From NCBI GenBank assembly GCA_947561395.2, contig OX387182.1:56939283-57003282 (forward strand): 64,000 nucleotides of DNA. Reading direction: 5' to 3'. The notes below the pieces were generated by a model that searched no databases, was not told where the DNA came from, and saw nothing but the letters and a program-made list of their open reading frames with translations. Every line of letters starts with the position of its first letter. Position 1 is the first letter of the stretch. Shown here in pieces: positions 25,124-35,873 of this stretch. Made by a program: the position numbers and the translations under genes. The DNA is from Buxus sempervirens. Its lineage: Eukaryota > Streptophyta > Magnoliopsida > Buxales > Buxaceae.

Positions 25124-25330
25124 TCTCTTTTTATTTTATTGGTTTGAGCGAAGCAGAAGGGAAGGGACAGAGTGAGTAGAAGGACTCCTAACAGAAAGAG
25201 AGTAGACGGCGTTGGGTTTGCTGAGGTGAGAGAAACGCATGTTGGACACGTGTTGCGTGCTGGGCATTCGAACGACCGTTTGAATGACTGTTCGGTGGAG
25301 AGGATTTCGTCCGTCTTGATGCTGATTATC

Positions 25331-26660
25331 TAGTGACGCATTCGGCAAGATGAGGCTGCCGGTGCCAGAACTTGCCGGAAACCCCAATGCTAGTGAGAGA
25401 AGGCCAAGAACTAGATCCCCCTTTCCCTATTTTTGGTTCCATTACCGGCGATAGTCAATAGGGTTAAACCATGTTTTCTTGTTAATATTGCATGAACCCT
25501 TTTTTGATTTGGACAAGCAAAGCATGAGTCGATTCTGGCAAGTGTTAACGTTTACGGCAAGCCTCGACTCATTCCAATGAGTCTCAATTTGCGGCAACTT
25601 TTGATTTCGGCAAAGGCAAAACACGGGTCGCATAATTGAAGTTACGCAACTATGGTTAACAAAGGTTTGCCACGTGTCGTCTTCTAATAAGTGTAGTAAA
25701 GGTCGTAGTAAATTCTATCAAAACAGAGGATTTTCTCACCCAAAAAAAAAATCATAACAGAGGATTTGCTTTCCGGCTAACCGGACTTCTCGGCATTCAC
25801 GTGTGACCTTGAGCTTCATCTTAATCTCGGTTCGTATGCTCCTCCATGAGAGTGGGCAGGAAGAAATATGTCGGAGGAGGAGGAGGGAATTTTCTTTCCA
25901 TTTGTTTTGGGGTATAATTGGATTTGCATGGAGTGTTTTGAGGGTTTTATTTTGGGGAGCACCACGAAATCACGAATGCCTTTTTTTCAGTTTTATTTGG
26001 TTTGTAATTGTAGTTTTTGTATTTTTTTATATTTTCTTTTCCAAAAAGCCCTATAATTTATCATCGTATTGATGACATTATTACGCTTAAGCCAAGTTTT
26101 TATAGAGTCAGACTGAGCTATAAGAGATTAGGATAAATTACACGAACATCCATGGAGGCTTGATGAAATTACAATTACAATCGCTTATGTTTTGTGTTAT
26201 GGTGAGCCTAGTGATGGACTAAGTCCCTTGGCTAAGGCAGGGTTGATTTGGTAGCTATGGTGATTTGGTAGCTATGGCTCAATCCAAACATTTTGCAACG
26301 AGGAGGAAGCCCTTATGGTCACACTAGGGGGGTAGTCACACTAGGGGGGTCGACTACGCTTCGTAGGCCTTTACCACTTTTTCTACAAAAAAAGAATAAA
26401 GGAAGCATTCGCTTACATTTTTAACATTGACCTCATTTTACATTTGGTCGTTACATTTGCTTCCTTTCTGAGAACTAACAAATAGGCTCTTAAAACATAT
26501 CAAACTAAGCTTGTGATTTAGATAAATGACACTTCACCAATTTATCCTTATTGAACACATTTTAAAATTCCTACGTTGTCTTTATATAAGTTTAATTTGT
26601 TATTTTCCTTTTACACCTTTTTTTTAAATTAGGTACTTAAAACATTTTTTTTTCAATTTT
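25331..26660. other. Intergenic, no gene recognised
   Basis: Only a SINE-like repeat (about 26185-26400) was recognised. Open frames at 25803-26072 have no family match and end in low-complexity F/S/Y-rich sequence. Confidence 0.5.
26185..26400 (+). mobile_element. SINE-like repeat, copy 1
   Basis: A segment with atggtgagcctagtgatggac, a duplicated gatttggtagctatgg, gaggaggaagccc, a duplicated gtcacactaggggg and an A-rich tail after ctttttctac. A second related copy lies at about 54000-54190. No polymerase III boxes were confirmed. Confidence 0.35.
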
Positions 26661-27574
26661 TTTTGATAGAAAACACAAGAAATATTCATTCATAATTACC
26701 GTCTTACATGAGCCCTTCCACACCTATCATCTAGTAAGTGAAGACTTAAAAAGGGTGGAGGCTTTCGGATCCAAATACAATTATATTGGTCAATGGCAAA
26801 ATTTGCTAAAAGGTCAGCCAATTGATTTGCCTCCCTATATAAACATGGTGGAATTCTACTACTATGAAGGAAGAACATAGTTGTCTAATCCCGCCCAAAA
26901 GTTCATTTATTTTCCATGGACCGTCTTGTGAAAGCTTCAAGAGGCATTGGATTAAAGAAAGACAATTTGCTTCAAGGATTACGCAGGAATGACCCAAAGC
27001 TTTAGCTAATCGTAGACCCTCCAAAGCTGTTGTTGCCTCGGCCTCAGTAGCAGTCTACACCCTTGCTTTTAAGGAGAAAGCCCCAAGGAAATGATCCAAA
27101 GCATCCCTACTGAAGATCTAAACGCCCCATCTATGTTTAGCTTAATATAAGGGGCTGTAGGTGCTCTCCAAACCACCTGCAAGTTATGTGCCTCATTCAT
27201 TGATGTCTGTGATGCTATCTGTGGCTCTTTACTTTTAATCACCTGCACATCTTGATAATATTTATAAAATAGTCTACAAGCATGCTCAACTGATGGAGTT
27301 TTACCATCAAATATCACGGTATTTTGCATCTTCCATATAACCCATCCAAAACATGCTACAATACTAATAAACTCCAGTTGACCAAATGATGTGTGTGGTG
27401 TTTTTGTAGTAAGGAGATTAACGAACCAATTGCAGAATTTGTCTTGAGGTCCGAATTGTTGTGTGGTGCCTCCTATACAATGGAATCATACCACTCTGCT
27501 GAAGGCACAAAGGAGCCACATATGTATGATAGTCTCATTATGTTCCCCACATAATTTACAAATAGGGTCCATTA

Positions 27575-27895
27575 TGTTGAAGAATTAGTTCCTAAATTGA
27601 AGGATCTGGAGATTTATTTCCTTAACCGATTAAGAATTAGTTCCTTGATCATAGGAATTGGTTCCTTGATTAGTTCCTTGATTATAGGATCTGTTTTGAA
27701 TCATTTCCTAACTCATTGTACTGCTGTAGATATTCTCTGGAATGTTTCCAGAATGTAAAGCTTCTTTCTTTATTCATAGTTAGGTAAGATCCTATAAAGG
27801 GTGATGTAATATTCCCATGAATAGTATGAAAAATACAGCAAGAAATACTGTTTTCCAGATCTGAATTCTTCTATCTTCATCTTCTATTTTCGTCA
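27575..27895 (+). repeat. Left LTR of the copia element
   Basis: 321 bp, TGTTGAAG..TTCGTCA. It differs from the right LTR at three sites (gatc/gatt, gtag/atag, attc/actc). Confidence 0.97.
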
Positions 27896-27907
27896 TGGTA
27901 TCAGAGC
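27896..27907 (+). promoter_or_regulatory. Primer binding site (initiator methionine tRNA)
   Basis: TGGTATCAGAGC immediately after the LTR, complementary to the 3' end of plant initiator tRNA-Met, the usual copia primer. Confidence 0.9.
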
Positions 27908-27952
27908 CAAACGATCTGAAGGATTATTGCTGAATTCGTCCATCAACAACTG

Positions 27953-30900
27953 ATGGATTCTTCCTCCAACAACATGCCGGAACCATCTCAACCAAGATCA
28001 GTTCCTACTGTTGTTCAATCTGAAGGTATTTTTAATGCTGGAATTATTTTAAATGAATCAAATTATGATATTTGGTCACAGTTGATGGAGATGCACATCG
28101 CCGAAAGAGAGAAACTCTCTTATATTCGGTGTAAGACGAAGCCACCTGCAGAATTTGAAGATGGCTATGAAAGGTGGTATGTTGAAAATCAGAAAGTGAA
28201 ACGATGGATATTGATGTCCATGACTCCAGAAATTATGAAGCGTTATGTACGCTTATCCACTGCCTACGACATCTGGAGTACTCTATCAAAAGCCTTCTAT
28301 GATGGAAGTGATGAATTGCAGGTATTTGCTTTAAATCAAAAGGCATTTACAGCTGCACAAAAGGGAAAGTCTCTCTCAGAATATTATGGAGAGTTAACCG
28401 GAGTTTTCCGAGAATTGGATCATCGTGATAAAGTTGTCATGAAGGATCCTGATGATATCATTGCATACCAAAAGTCTATTGAACGACTAAGGGTGCACAT
28501 ATTTCTTGCTGGATTGGATGCATCATTTGATCAAGTTCGTGGAGAAATTCTACGCAAAGAACTTGTTCCAGATTTGGAAGAATGCTATTCATTAATTCGA
28601 AGAGAGGTGGTACGTCGAGCAACCCTAGTTGGGGAATCTGAAAAATCTGAAGCTTCCGCAATGATGACCCGCAACCGCCCAACCCACAACCGAGAGGACC
28701 GCCAAAGAGACTTCCCTCCAAAGCGTACAAATGGTGTTGATAAGCCTACATATAAGTGCACCCATTGCAGTCAGATTGGGCATACCAAAGATCGATGTTT
28801 TGAACTGGTGGGATATCCCGAATGGTGGGATCATAGCCGTGCAGCTCGGAAGAAGAAAACTGGACCTGCTGCTGCTGCTGCTGTTGTTGCAACAGATGTT
28901 GCAACAGATGTTGGAACAGATGCCGAAATCCAGACTTCCTCCGTGTTAGTAGCCACTACAGATAACGGTGGTAAGGTTTTTAATATTTCTTCACCTGTTT
29001 CTAATAGTGCATGGATAATTGATTCTGGTGCTACAGATCATATGATATTTGATTCTAGACAGGTAAATCTTCTTAAACCTTCCTCACAACAAATTGTTTC
29101 AACTGCCAATGGTAACACTACCCCAGTTATTGGGGAAGGATCCTTGTCCCTCACTGATACTTTAAACCTCACTTCTGTTTTGGTTGTCCCATCTTTAGAA
29201 TATAATCTCTTGTCAGTTTCTCAAATAACTAAAGCCTTATCTTGTGTTGTAATCTTTTGGCCTGATTGTTGTGTTTTTAAGGACATCCAAACAAAGCAGA
29301 CGATTGGTTGTGGTATTAGACGAGGCAAGCTATACTATTTGGATTTGGTGTCCGGAATCTCAGACAAATTACATCAAATCTTGGCAGTGAATGGCTATAA
29401 AGGGGAGAAGAAGATATCTGAAATTTGGCTATGGCATAGACGTCTTGGGCATGCTTCATTTGGTTATCTAAGGAAATTATTTCCTAGTTTATTCATAAAA
29501 GTGGATGTTTCTAGTTTCCATTGTGATGTATGTGAAATGGCCAAAAGCCATCGGACACTATTTCCATTGAGTTTGACATTAAGTCCACTTCCATTTATGG
29601 TGATACATTCTGATGTCTGGGGGCCATCTAAAGTCACTACTTTGGGAGGATCTCGTTGGTTTGTTACTTTTATTGATGATTGTACAAGGATGACTTGGTT
29701 ATATTTAATGCAATCCAAAGGTGAAGTGAACTCATTATTTCAAAAGTTTCATAAATTTATTGAAACTCAATACAATGCACAAGTCAAGATTCTTTGGAGT
29801 GACAATGGTGGAGAATATCAAAGTTCTGAACTTCAAAAGTTTTTGCACGCCCATGGCACTATCCATCAAACTACTTGTTCCAATACACCCCAACAGAATG
29901 GTGTTGCAGAGCGGAAAAATCGACATTTGTTGGAAGTTGTTCGTGCCTCCTTGATCGCAGCCCATATGCCATTATCCTATTGGGGAGAAGCACTTACTTC
30001 TGCAGCATATTTGATCAATAGAGTTCCCTCTAGCTCTATTGAATTCCAGACACCCCTCCAAGTTCTTACTACTGCTGTTGGTACAACAAGTGTCCCAAAT
30101 TTACCTCCTCATATCTTTGGTTGTATAGCTTTTGTCCATCTCTATAAACATCAACGCAACAAGTTAGCTCCTCGAGCGTTGCGATGTGTGTTTGTTGGAT
30201 ATGCTATACACCAAAAGGGGTACCGATGTTATCATCCTCCAACTCAACGCATGTTTATCACAATGGATGTGGTTTTCCATGAAGATGAAATGTATTTCTT
30301 ATCTGAGTCTAAACTTCAGGGGGAGTACCAGAAGAAAATTCAGACTCTAGATTATGATTTGGTACAGTATGAATATCAGATTTGTGAAGAAACTGTTGCT
30401 GGAGAGGTCTGTCCTAACGATGTTGCAACACCTGCTGCAACACCTGCTGCAACAGAACCGTCTGTCACAGAAACAGCAGAAAATATTGTTGAATCAGATG
30501 ATGATGAATGGCCAGAAACTGAAGGAGGAACACAAATAGAAGGCACTGGTGAAACAGAAGGAATAACACAATCAGAAGACACCAGTCCATTCCTATTTGA
30601 GGGCGAGCCTCCCGTCAATATACCACACCAATCATCTACTGAGGATGTTCCTGATAGAGGATCTCAACCACAAATAAAACAGCTGCCACAGCGTCAAACC
30701 AGAGGTATTCCTAAGCCCACATATGAACCTGAACTGTCTAGTAGAGTTAAGTATCCCATGAGTCATTATGTGTCTCACAAAAATCTGTCTGAATCAAATC
30801 AATCATTTGTGAATCAATTGTCTACTGTAGCTATTCCTAACAGTGTGCAGGAAGCCTTAGCTGACCCAAGATGGAAAGTTGCTATGAATGAAGAGATGAA

Positions 30901-32401
30901 TGCCTTGCAAAAGAATCAAACTTGGGAACTTGTTGATTGTCCACCAGGGAAGAAGCCAGTGGGATGTCGATGGATCTACACTGTGAAGTACAAGGCAGAT
31001 GGCATGGTGGAACGGTATAAGGCAAGACTTGTGGCAAAAGGGTACACCCAAACCTATGGGATTGACTACACAGAGACATTTGCACTTGTAGCTAAAATCA
31101 ACACTGTTCGGGTGTTGTTGTCTTTAGCTGCAAATTTGGAGTGGCCATTGCAACAATTTGATGTGAAGAATGCCTTTCTACATGGAGAATTATCTGAAGA
31201 AGTTTATATGAACCTTCCACCGGGTTGCATGACACCAGCAAAACACAGTCAGAAGGTGTGTAGATTAAAGAAATCATTGTATGGATTGAAACAGTCTCCA
31301 AGAGCATGGTTTTGAAGATTTACAAAAGCCATGATAGGCTTTGGCTACCATCAAAGCAACTCAGATCATACATTGTTTCTAAAAAGGCAACAAGGTAAGA
31401 TCACTGCACTCATCATCTATGTAGATGATATGGTAGTCACAGGGAATGATCCAGAAGAAAGGAAGGCACTACAAGAGTACTTATCTAAAGAATTTGAAAT
31501 GAAGGACCTAGGTTCTTTAAAATATTTTCTTGGGATTGAAGTATCTAGATCAAAGAAAGGGATATTTCTGTCACAGAGAAAGTATACCTTGGATCTATTA
31601 CAAGAAACTGGAATGTCAGCATGTCAACCAGCTGATACACCGGTGGAAGAAGGTTTGAAGTTATGTGTTGAGTCAGACCAAGTTCCAACTGATAAAGTGA
31701 GATACCAAAGACTTGTAGGGAGATTGATGTACTTAGCACATACAAGACCGGATCTTGCTTATGCATTGAGTATTGTTAGTCAATTTATGCATGATCCAGG
31801 AGAACAACATATGAATGCAGTCATGCGCATCTTGAGGTATTTAAAATCTGCACCTGGAAAAGGGGTTCTGTTCACTAAAAATACAGACTGTTGTAACATC
31901 GATGCGACAGACTGTTACAACATTGATGCCTATACTGATGCTGATTGGGCTGGAGCTAAAGATGATAGGAGATCAACTTCTGGTTACTTTACGTTTGTGG
32001 GGGGTAACCTTGTTACATGGAGAAGCAAGAAACAAAATGTTGTTGCTCGTTCAAGTGCAGAAGCTGAATTCAGAGGTATGGCTCTTGCTCTTTGTGAAGC
32101 GTTGTGGCTGAAACTTCTTTTGCAAGATTTGGGGTACTCATCTATGCAATCCATTCAATTGTATTGTGACAATAAAGCTGCGTGTGATATTGCTCACAAC
32201 CCAGTCCAACATGATCGTACAAAACATGTAGAGGTGGACAGATTCTTTATTAAAGAAAAGCTCGATGAGGGTATATTGGAGTTACCTAAGATCAGATCAG
32301 AAGATCAGTTAGCCGATCTTCTTACTAAAGCTGTCTCAAATCGAATCTTCTCAAAATTAGTAGACAAGTTGGGCATGTGTGATATCTATGCACCAACTTG
32401 A
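27953..32401 (+). pseudogene. Copia gag-pol polyprotein with one in-frame stop
   Basis: The frame runs from ATG 27953 to TGA 32399-32401, 1482 sense-codon positions, broken once by TGA at 31313-31315 in the reverse transcriptase after SPRAWF. Domains: a gag (UBN2-like) from residue about 35 with SNYDIW; a CCHC zinc knuckle at about 269-282; aspartic protease with [10 protein letters not shown] at about 353; a GAG-pre-integrase with WLWHRRLGH at about 490; integrase with the HSDVWGP and SDNGGEY blocks at about 550-625; reverse transcriptase from about 990, with [12 protein letters not shown] and, beyond the stop, YVDDMVVTG at about 1156; RNase H with DADWAG at about 1328. Everything else looks intact, so the stop is probably recent. 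Read-through cannot be excluded but is not typical here. Confidence 0.93.
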
Positions 32402-32408
32402 GGGGGAG
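32400..32408 (+). promoter_or_regulatory. Polypurine tract
   Basis: GAGGGGGAG directly before the right LTR; overlaps the end of the polyprotein stop. Confidence 0.85.
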
Positions 32409-32729
32409 TGTTGAAGAATTAGTTCCTAAATTGAAGGATCTGGAGATTTATTTCCTTAACCGATTAAGAATTAGTTCCTTGATTATAGGAATTGGTTCCT
32501 TGATTAGTTCCTTGATTATAGGATCTGTTTTGAATCATTTCCTAACTCATTGTACTGCTATAGATATTCTCTGGAATGTTTCCAGAATGTAAAGCTTCTT
32601 TCTTTATTCATAGTTAGGTAAGATCCTATAAAGGGTGATGTAATACTCCCATGAATAGTATGAAAAATACAGCAAGAAATACTGTTTTCCAGATCTGAAT
32701 TCTTCTATCTTCATCTTCTATTTTCGTCA
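32409..32729 (+). repeat. Right LTR of the copia element
   Basis: 321 bp, TGTTGAAG..TTCGTCA, followed by the CATTA duplication. Confidence 0.97.
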
Positions 32730-34388
32730 CATTATACATGTTCTCTGATATAGAAGATCAGCTGTTGGGAGCCCTTCTTGCAGGCACTTCCATATAAACA
32801 AACGGATTTTGGCAGGACATTGCAACTTCCAAATCATATTACCGTTTGGGGTTTGGAATTGAATAGTTTGAGAAGAGTAGGAGCTGATATGCAGAAGATA
32901 CCTTGAACTCCCTTGATGTAGTCAAATTTCAAATCATCTTGTCTTTAGATAGCGTGGGTTCATATTCGTTGCTAGAATCTTGTTCACCATTTCCTTATCC
33001 CAAAAATGGTGAAGTAAAGGAATGTTCCAGTCTAAACCATCAACTTGACACAGCTCACTAACTTTAGATAAGTGAAAATCAGCTGCATTTTTCGAAATAG
33101 AGATTTTGTGTGCCTTACCAGCTACCCATTGATCTGCAAGTATGTCTACCTCCTTCCCATTAGCCAAGATCCATGCACAACCCTTCTGAATCCATGGAAT
33201 TAATTTATGTAATTGTTTCCAGGCGTATGAATCTTTAGAGTGCACCTGGCTTTTTACAAAATTAGAATTAGGAAAATACTTGTCTTTCGTGATCTTCGCC
33301 CTCTAGCCTCCAGAATTGGCAGTTAACCTCCAAGCTTGTTTCAAAATTAGTGCCTTGTTCATCAAAGTTGGTCTTCGAATCCCCAAGCCTCCTTTCTTTC
33401 TTGGAAGTGTAATCTTGTCCCAACAAACTGTGTAGATAGATTTGGAGTCATCATTTGGTCTTCAAAAAATAAGTTTATAGCAAGAAGGTCCATCTTAGTT
33501 AACACACCCGCAGGTAGAACAAAATTACTCAATAAATGGAGAGGCTGGGCATTTTATACCGAGTTTATAAAAGTAAGCCTACTCATTTGGGAAAGTAATT
33601 TGGATCTCCATCCGGCTAGTCTAGTAGCCATTTTAGATAGGACTTCCAAGCACTCTTGGTATCAAGGCTTTCTATAGAAAACAAGTACCCCTAAATACTT
33701 ATTAAAAGAAGGGGATGATGGAATATCAAAAAGCCTCGTAATGCTTACCCTTCTCTATCTGGCTATGTTTCTACTGAATTGAAGAGAGGATTTAGACTTG
33801 TTGATAGTCTGACCCGATTCAAGGCAATATCTCCGGAGGATCTGCCAAATTGCGTGAGATTCTCTCTTCGACGTGTAGCAGTAAATATTGAGATCATCTG
33901 CATACATGAGATGCGAGATGACCACTCCACCACGCCTTAAGAGGATGCCATGAAACCTCCCATAAGCTTCTGCTTTGAAAATTGCCATAGACAATACTTG
34001 TTGACATAGAATAAACAAGTAAGGAGAGAAGGGATCACCCTGTCTTAATCCTTTACTTGCCTGAAAAATTCCAATCGGCTTGCCATTAAACAGTATACTA
34101 TATGAGACCGAACAGACATATGCCTTAATCAAATTCACCACCTGTTCCGAGAAGCCAAATGATTTGAGAACAGAAAATAAGAAAGCCCATTTCATTCAAT
34201 CGTAAGCCTTAGAGAAGTCTAACTTCAAGGCATATATTCCCTTACTAAGGATATGCTCGGATTTGGATTTGACCGGTTTTTTCTATTTGTTAAAGACATG
34301 GGAAATTTCATGGTGAATTAAAATGTTATCTTGAACGACTCTGTTTGGGACAAACGCCGATTGGGTGGGGGAAATAAGATGCTGTAAT

Positions 34389-34744
34389 CAGTGGCGGAAC
34401 CACGTGCATCTTAGGGGGGGCAATTGCCCCCCCTAACTTTTAATTTTTAATAAAAAAAGGCATATGTTTTATATATTTTTTAATTAAAATTTAAGTTTTG
34501 CCCCCCCTAAAATTTCTGGTTTGCCCCCCCAACCCATTGAAATTTTTATATTTCATAAGAATCCCTTTGAAAATTTCTAGTTTGCCCCCCCCCAACTCAT
34601 TGAAATTTCTATATTTTATGAGAACCCCCTCTAAAATTTTTGGTTTGCCTACCCCCAACTTATTAAAATTTCTATATTTTATGACAAGTGTTAATTGAAA
34701 ATTTTTTTTGCCCCCCCAAATTTGGAGTCCTGGTTCCACCACTG
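34389..34744. mobile_element. hAT-like MITE (356 bp) inside the LINE
   Basis: Inverted ends CAGTGGCGGAACCA and TGGTTCCACCACTG with an exact 8-bp duplication GCTGTAAT (34381-34388, 34745-34752). The interior carries about three diverged copies of a roughly 65-70 bp unit (tttgcccccc..aacttattaaaatttctatattttatga). Removing the element restores the LINE reverse transcriptase reading across the junction. Confidence 0.9.
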
Positions 34745-35336
34745 GCTGTAATAATGGTCTGATTCTAGTTACCAAGATTTTCGATATGATTTTATATGCA
34801 AAATTGCATAGACTAATTGGACAAAAATCTTGGATTCTTCTAGGGTGGGAAATCTTTGGGATTAGAACAATATAAGTGTGGTTTAGATCATGAGGGAGGA
34901 CGCCATAGGTAAAGAAAAATTGAATCATGTTTACCACATCAGACCCAACAACAACCTAGTATGATTGATAAAAAAAATGCCCTGGAACCCATCATGTCAA
35001 GGGCCTTCAATGCACCCATTTCTTATATTGTTTCCCATATTTCAACCAGAGAAGGGATTCGGCAAAGGAGGTCATTCTGCGCTGGAGTGATGATGGAGTG
35101 AATAAGCACATGTAACTCACATTCAACTTCCCACGGATCTAAAGAATAGAGATTCTTGAAATGGTTAATAATTAACTGTTCTAATGCATCCTATGAGCTT
35201 ACCTCATTATTATCATCATCCTTGAGAGATTGAATGAAATTCGTCTGCCTTCAGATCAATGTAGAACGATGAAAGAAAGTTGTATTTTGATCTCCTTCCT
35301 TTAGCTAGGTAATTCGAGACTTTTGAAGCGAGCATT

Positions 35337-35454
35337 CATCCTCTGCAGCGCATGCTGCGTACACCCCCTCACATTCAGTGGAGGGACCCACCATACATTT
35401 GGGGGGCCCACACAATCATGTGAGGGGCTGTCTACAGCATGCGCTGTAGACGAT
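35337..35454. mobile_element. Short TIR element inside the LINE
   Basis: About 110-118 bp with inverted ends of about 30 bp: ctgcagcgcatgctg..ccccctcac on the left, gtgaggggc..cagcatgcgctgtag on the right. The flanks share CATTC (35334-35338 and 35456-35460 by one reading). It breaks the LINE frame between LLQQEILWLQK and NARFKS. Confidence 0.7.
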
Positions 35455-35590
35455 GCCCATTCTTTTGAAGCCACAGAATCTCTTGTTGCAGCAATGTCTT
35501 TGAATATTCCTTTTGTATTCTTGCTTCCTCCTGGAGTAGCCATGGATCAGAGCTATTTTAAAGTCTACATTGAATGGCTTGTAACTTCAG

Positions 35591-35873
35591 CAATAAACCA
35601 GAATTTTTTTTTTCCAATGTAAATAATGATGTTTATTTAGATAATTAACTCAATGGAGATAAAATTATTTCAACGTAAGGGGGTATATCTGTAGTTTCTC
35701 CTAACATAATGGGAGGTTTGTATAATTTATCAGGAAAAACTACGCAGACCCCGGTTCGGCTGGTCCGCAGACCTAGCCGTAATCCCTTCCTTTTGTCTCG
35801 AAAGGGTCGGAACTCGGAAGGTGGAGCGATACTACTGCAGAAGAGAGAGAGAGAGATCAGAGTTTAGGGGGCG
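35591..35873 (+). other. Upstream region of the CRAL-TRIO gene
   Basis: A GA-rich stretch (gcagaagagagagagagagatcag) lies 20-50 bp before the ATG and probably belongs to the 5' leader. No TATA box could be assigned with confidence. Confidence 0.4.

Larger units (their letters stand above)
24295..25330. mobile_element. Fold-back-like element: inverted arms enclosing an inverted minisatellite
   Basis: The left arm (about 24310-24445) and the right arm (about 25185-25325) are inverted copies. Both carry gacgaaatcctctccaccga, then cattcgaatgccca or its variant, then acac(g)..cgtt. Between them a 22-bp unit repeats in one orientation (24518-24958) and then in the other (24966-25123). The whole is therefore close to a 1-kb palindrome with its centre near 24962. 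Element borders and target duplication were not resolved, so the transposon class is open (fold-back or MULE-derived are candidates). Confidence 0.7.
27570..32734 (+). mobile_element. Ty1/copia LTR retrotransposon, nearly intact (5.2 kb)
   Basis: It has two 321-bp LTRs (27575-27895, 32409-32729) and an exact 5-bp duplication CATTA (27570-27574, 32730-32734). A primer binding site TGGTATCAGAGC directly follows the left LTR, and a purine tract AGGGGGAG lies directly before the right LTR. A single gag-pol frame is interrupted by one stop. Domain order protease-integrase-RT-RNase H defines copia. It sits inside the zf-RVT region of the minus-strand LINE, so it is the later arrival. The two LTRs differ at only three positions, all transitions. 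Confidence 0.97.
26660..35590 (-). mobile_element. L1-type LINE, degenerate, split by later insertions
   Basis: On the minus strand, in order: NTTFFHRST preceded by LLQQEILWLQK (35560-35230), then reverse transcriptase blocks HTYIVLIPKISHPRRIQDFCPISLCN.. (34937-34750), FQASKGLRQGDPFSPYLFI and HLMYADDLNIY (34195-33755). A zf-RVT region follows (33245-32735, KIRLFIWKCLQEGLPTADLL), continued after the copia element as PICKLCGEHNETIIHMWLLC (27570-27480). An RNase H-like tail comes last (27329-26696: APTAPYIKLNIDGAF, GLRLAKALGHSCVILEANC, LYREANQLADLLANFA). A T-run at about 26647-26665 would be the poly(A) tail. Several stops and frame changes show it is dead. The 5' end and endonuclease were not recognised. 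Confidence 0.8.

Noticed and set aside
24497..25179. Long overlapping open frames on both strands with repeated YKSHHA-like peptides
   Set aside because: They are readings of the 22-bp minisatellite, open in several frames on both strands because the unit lacks stops.
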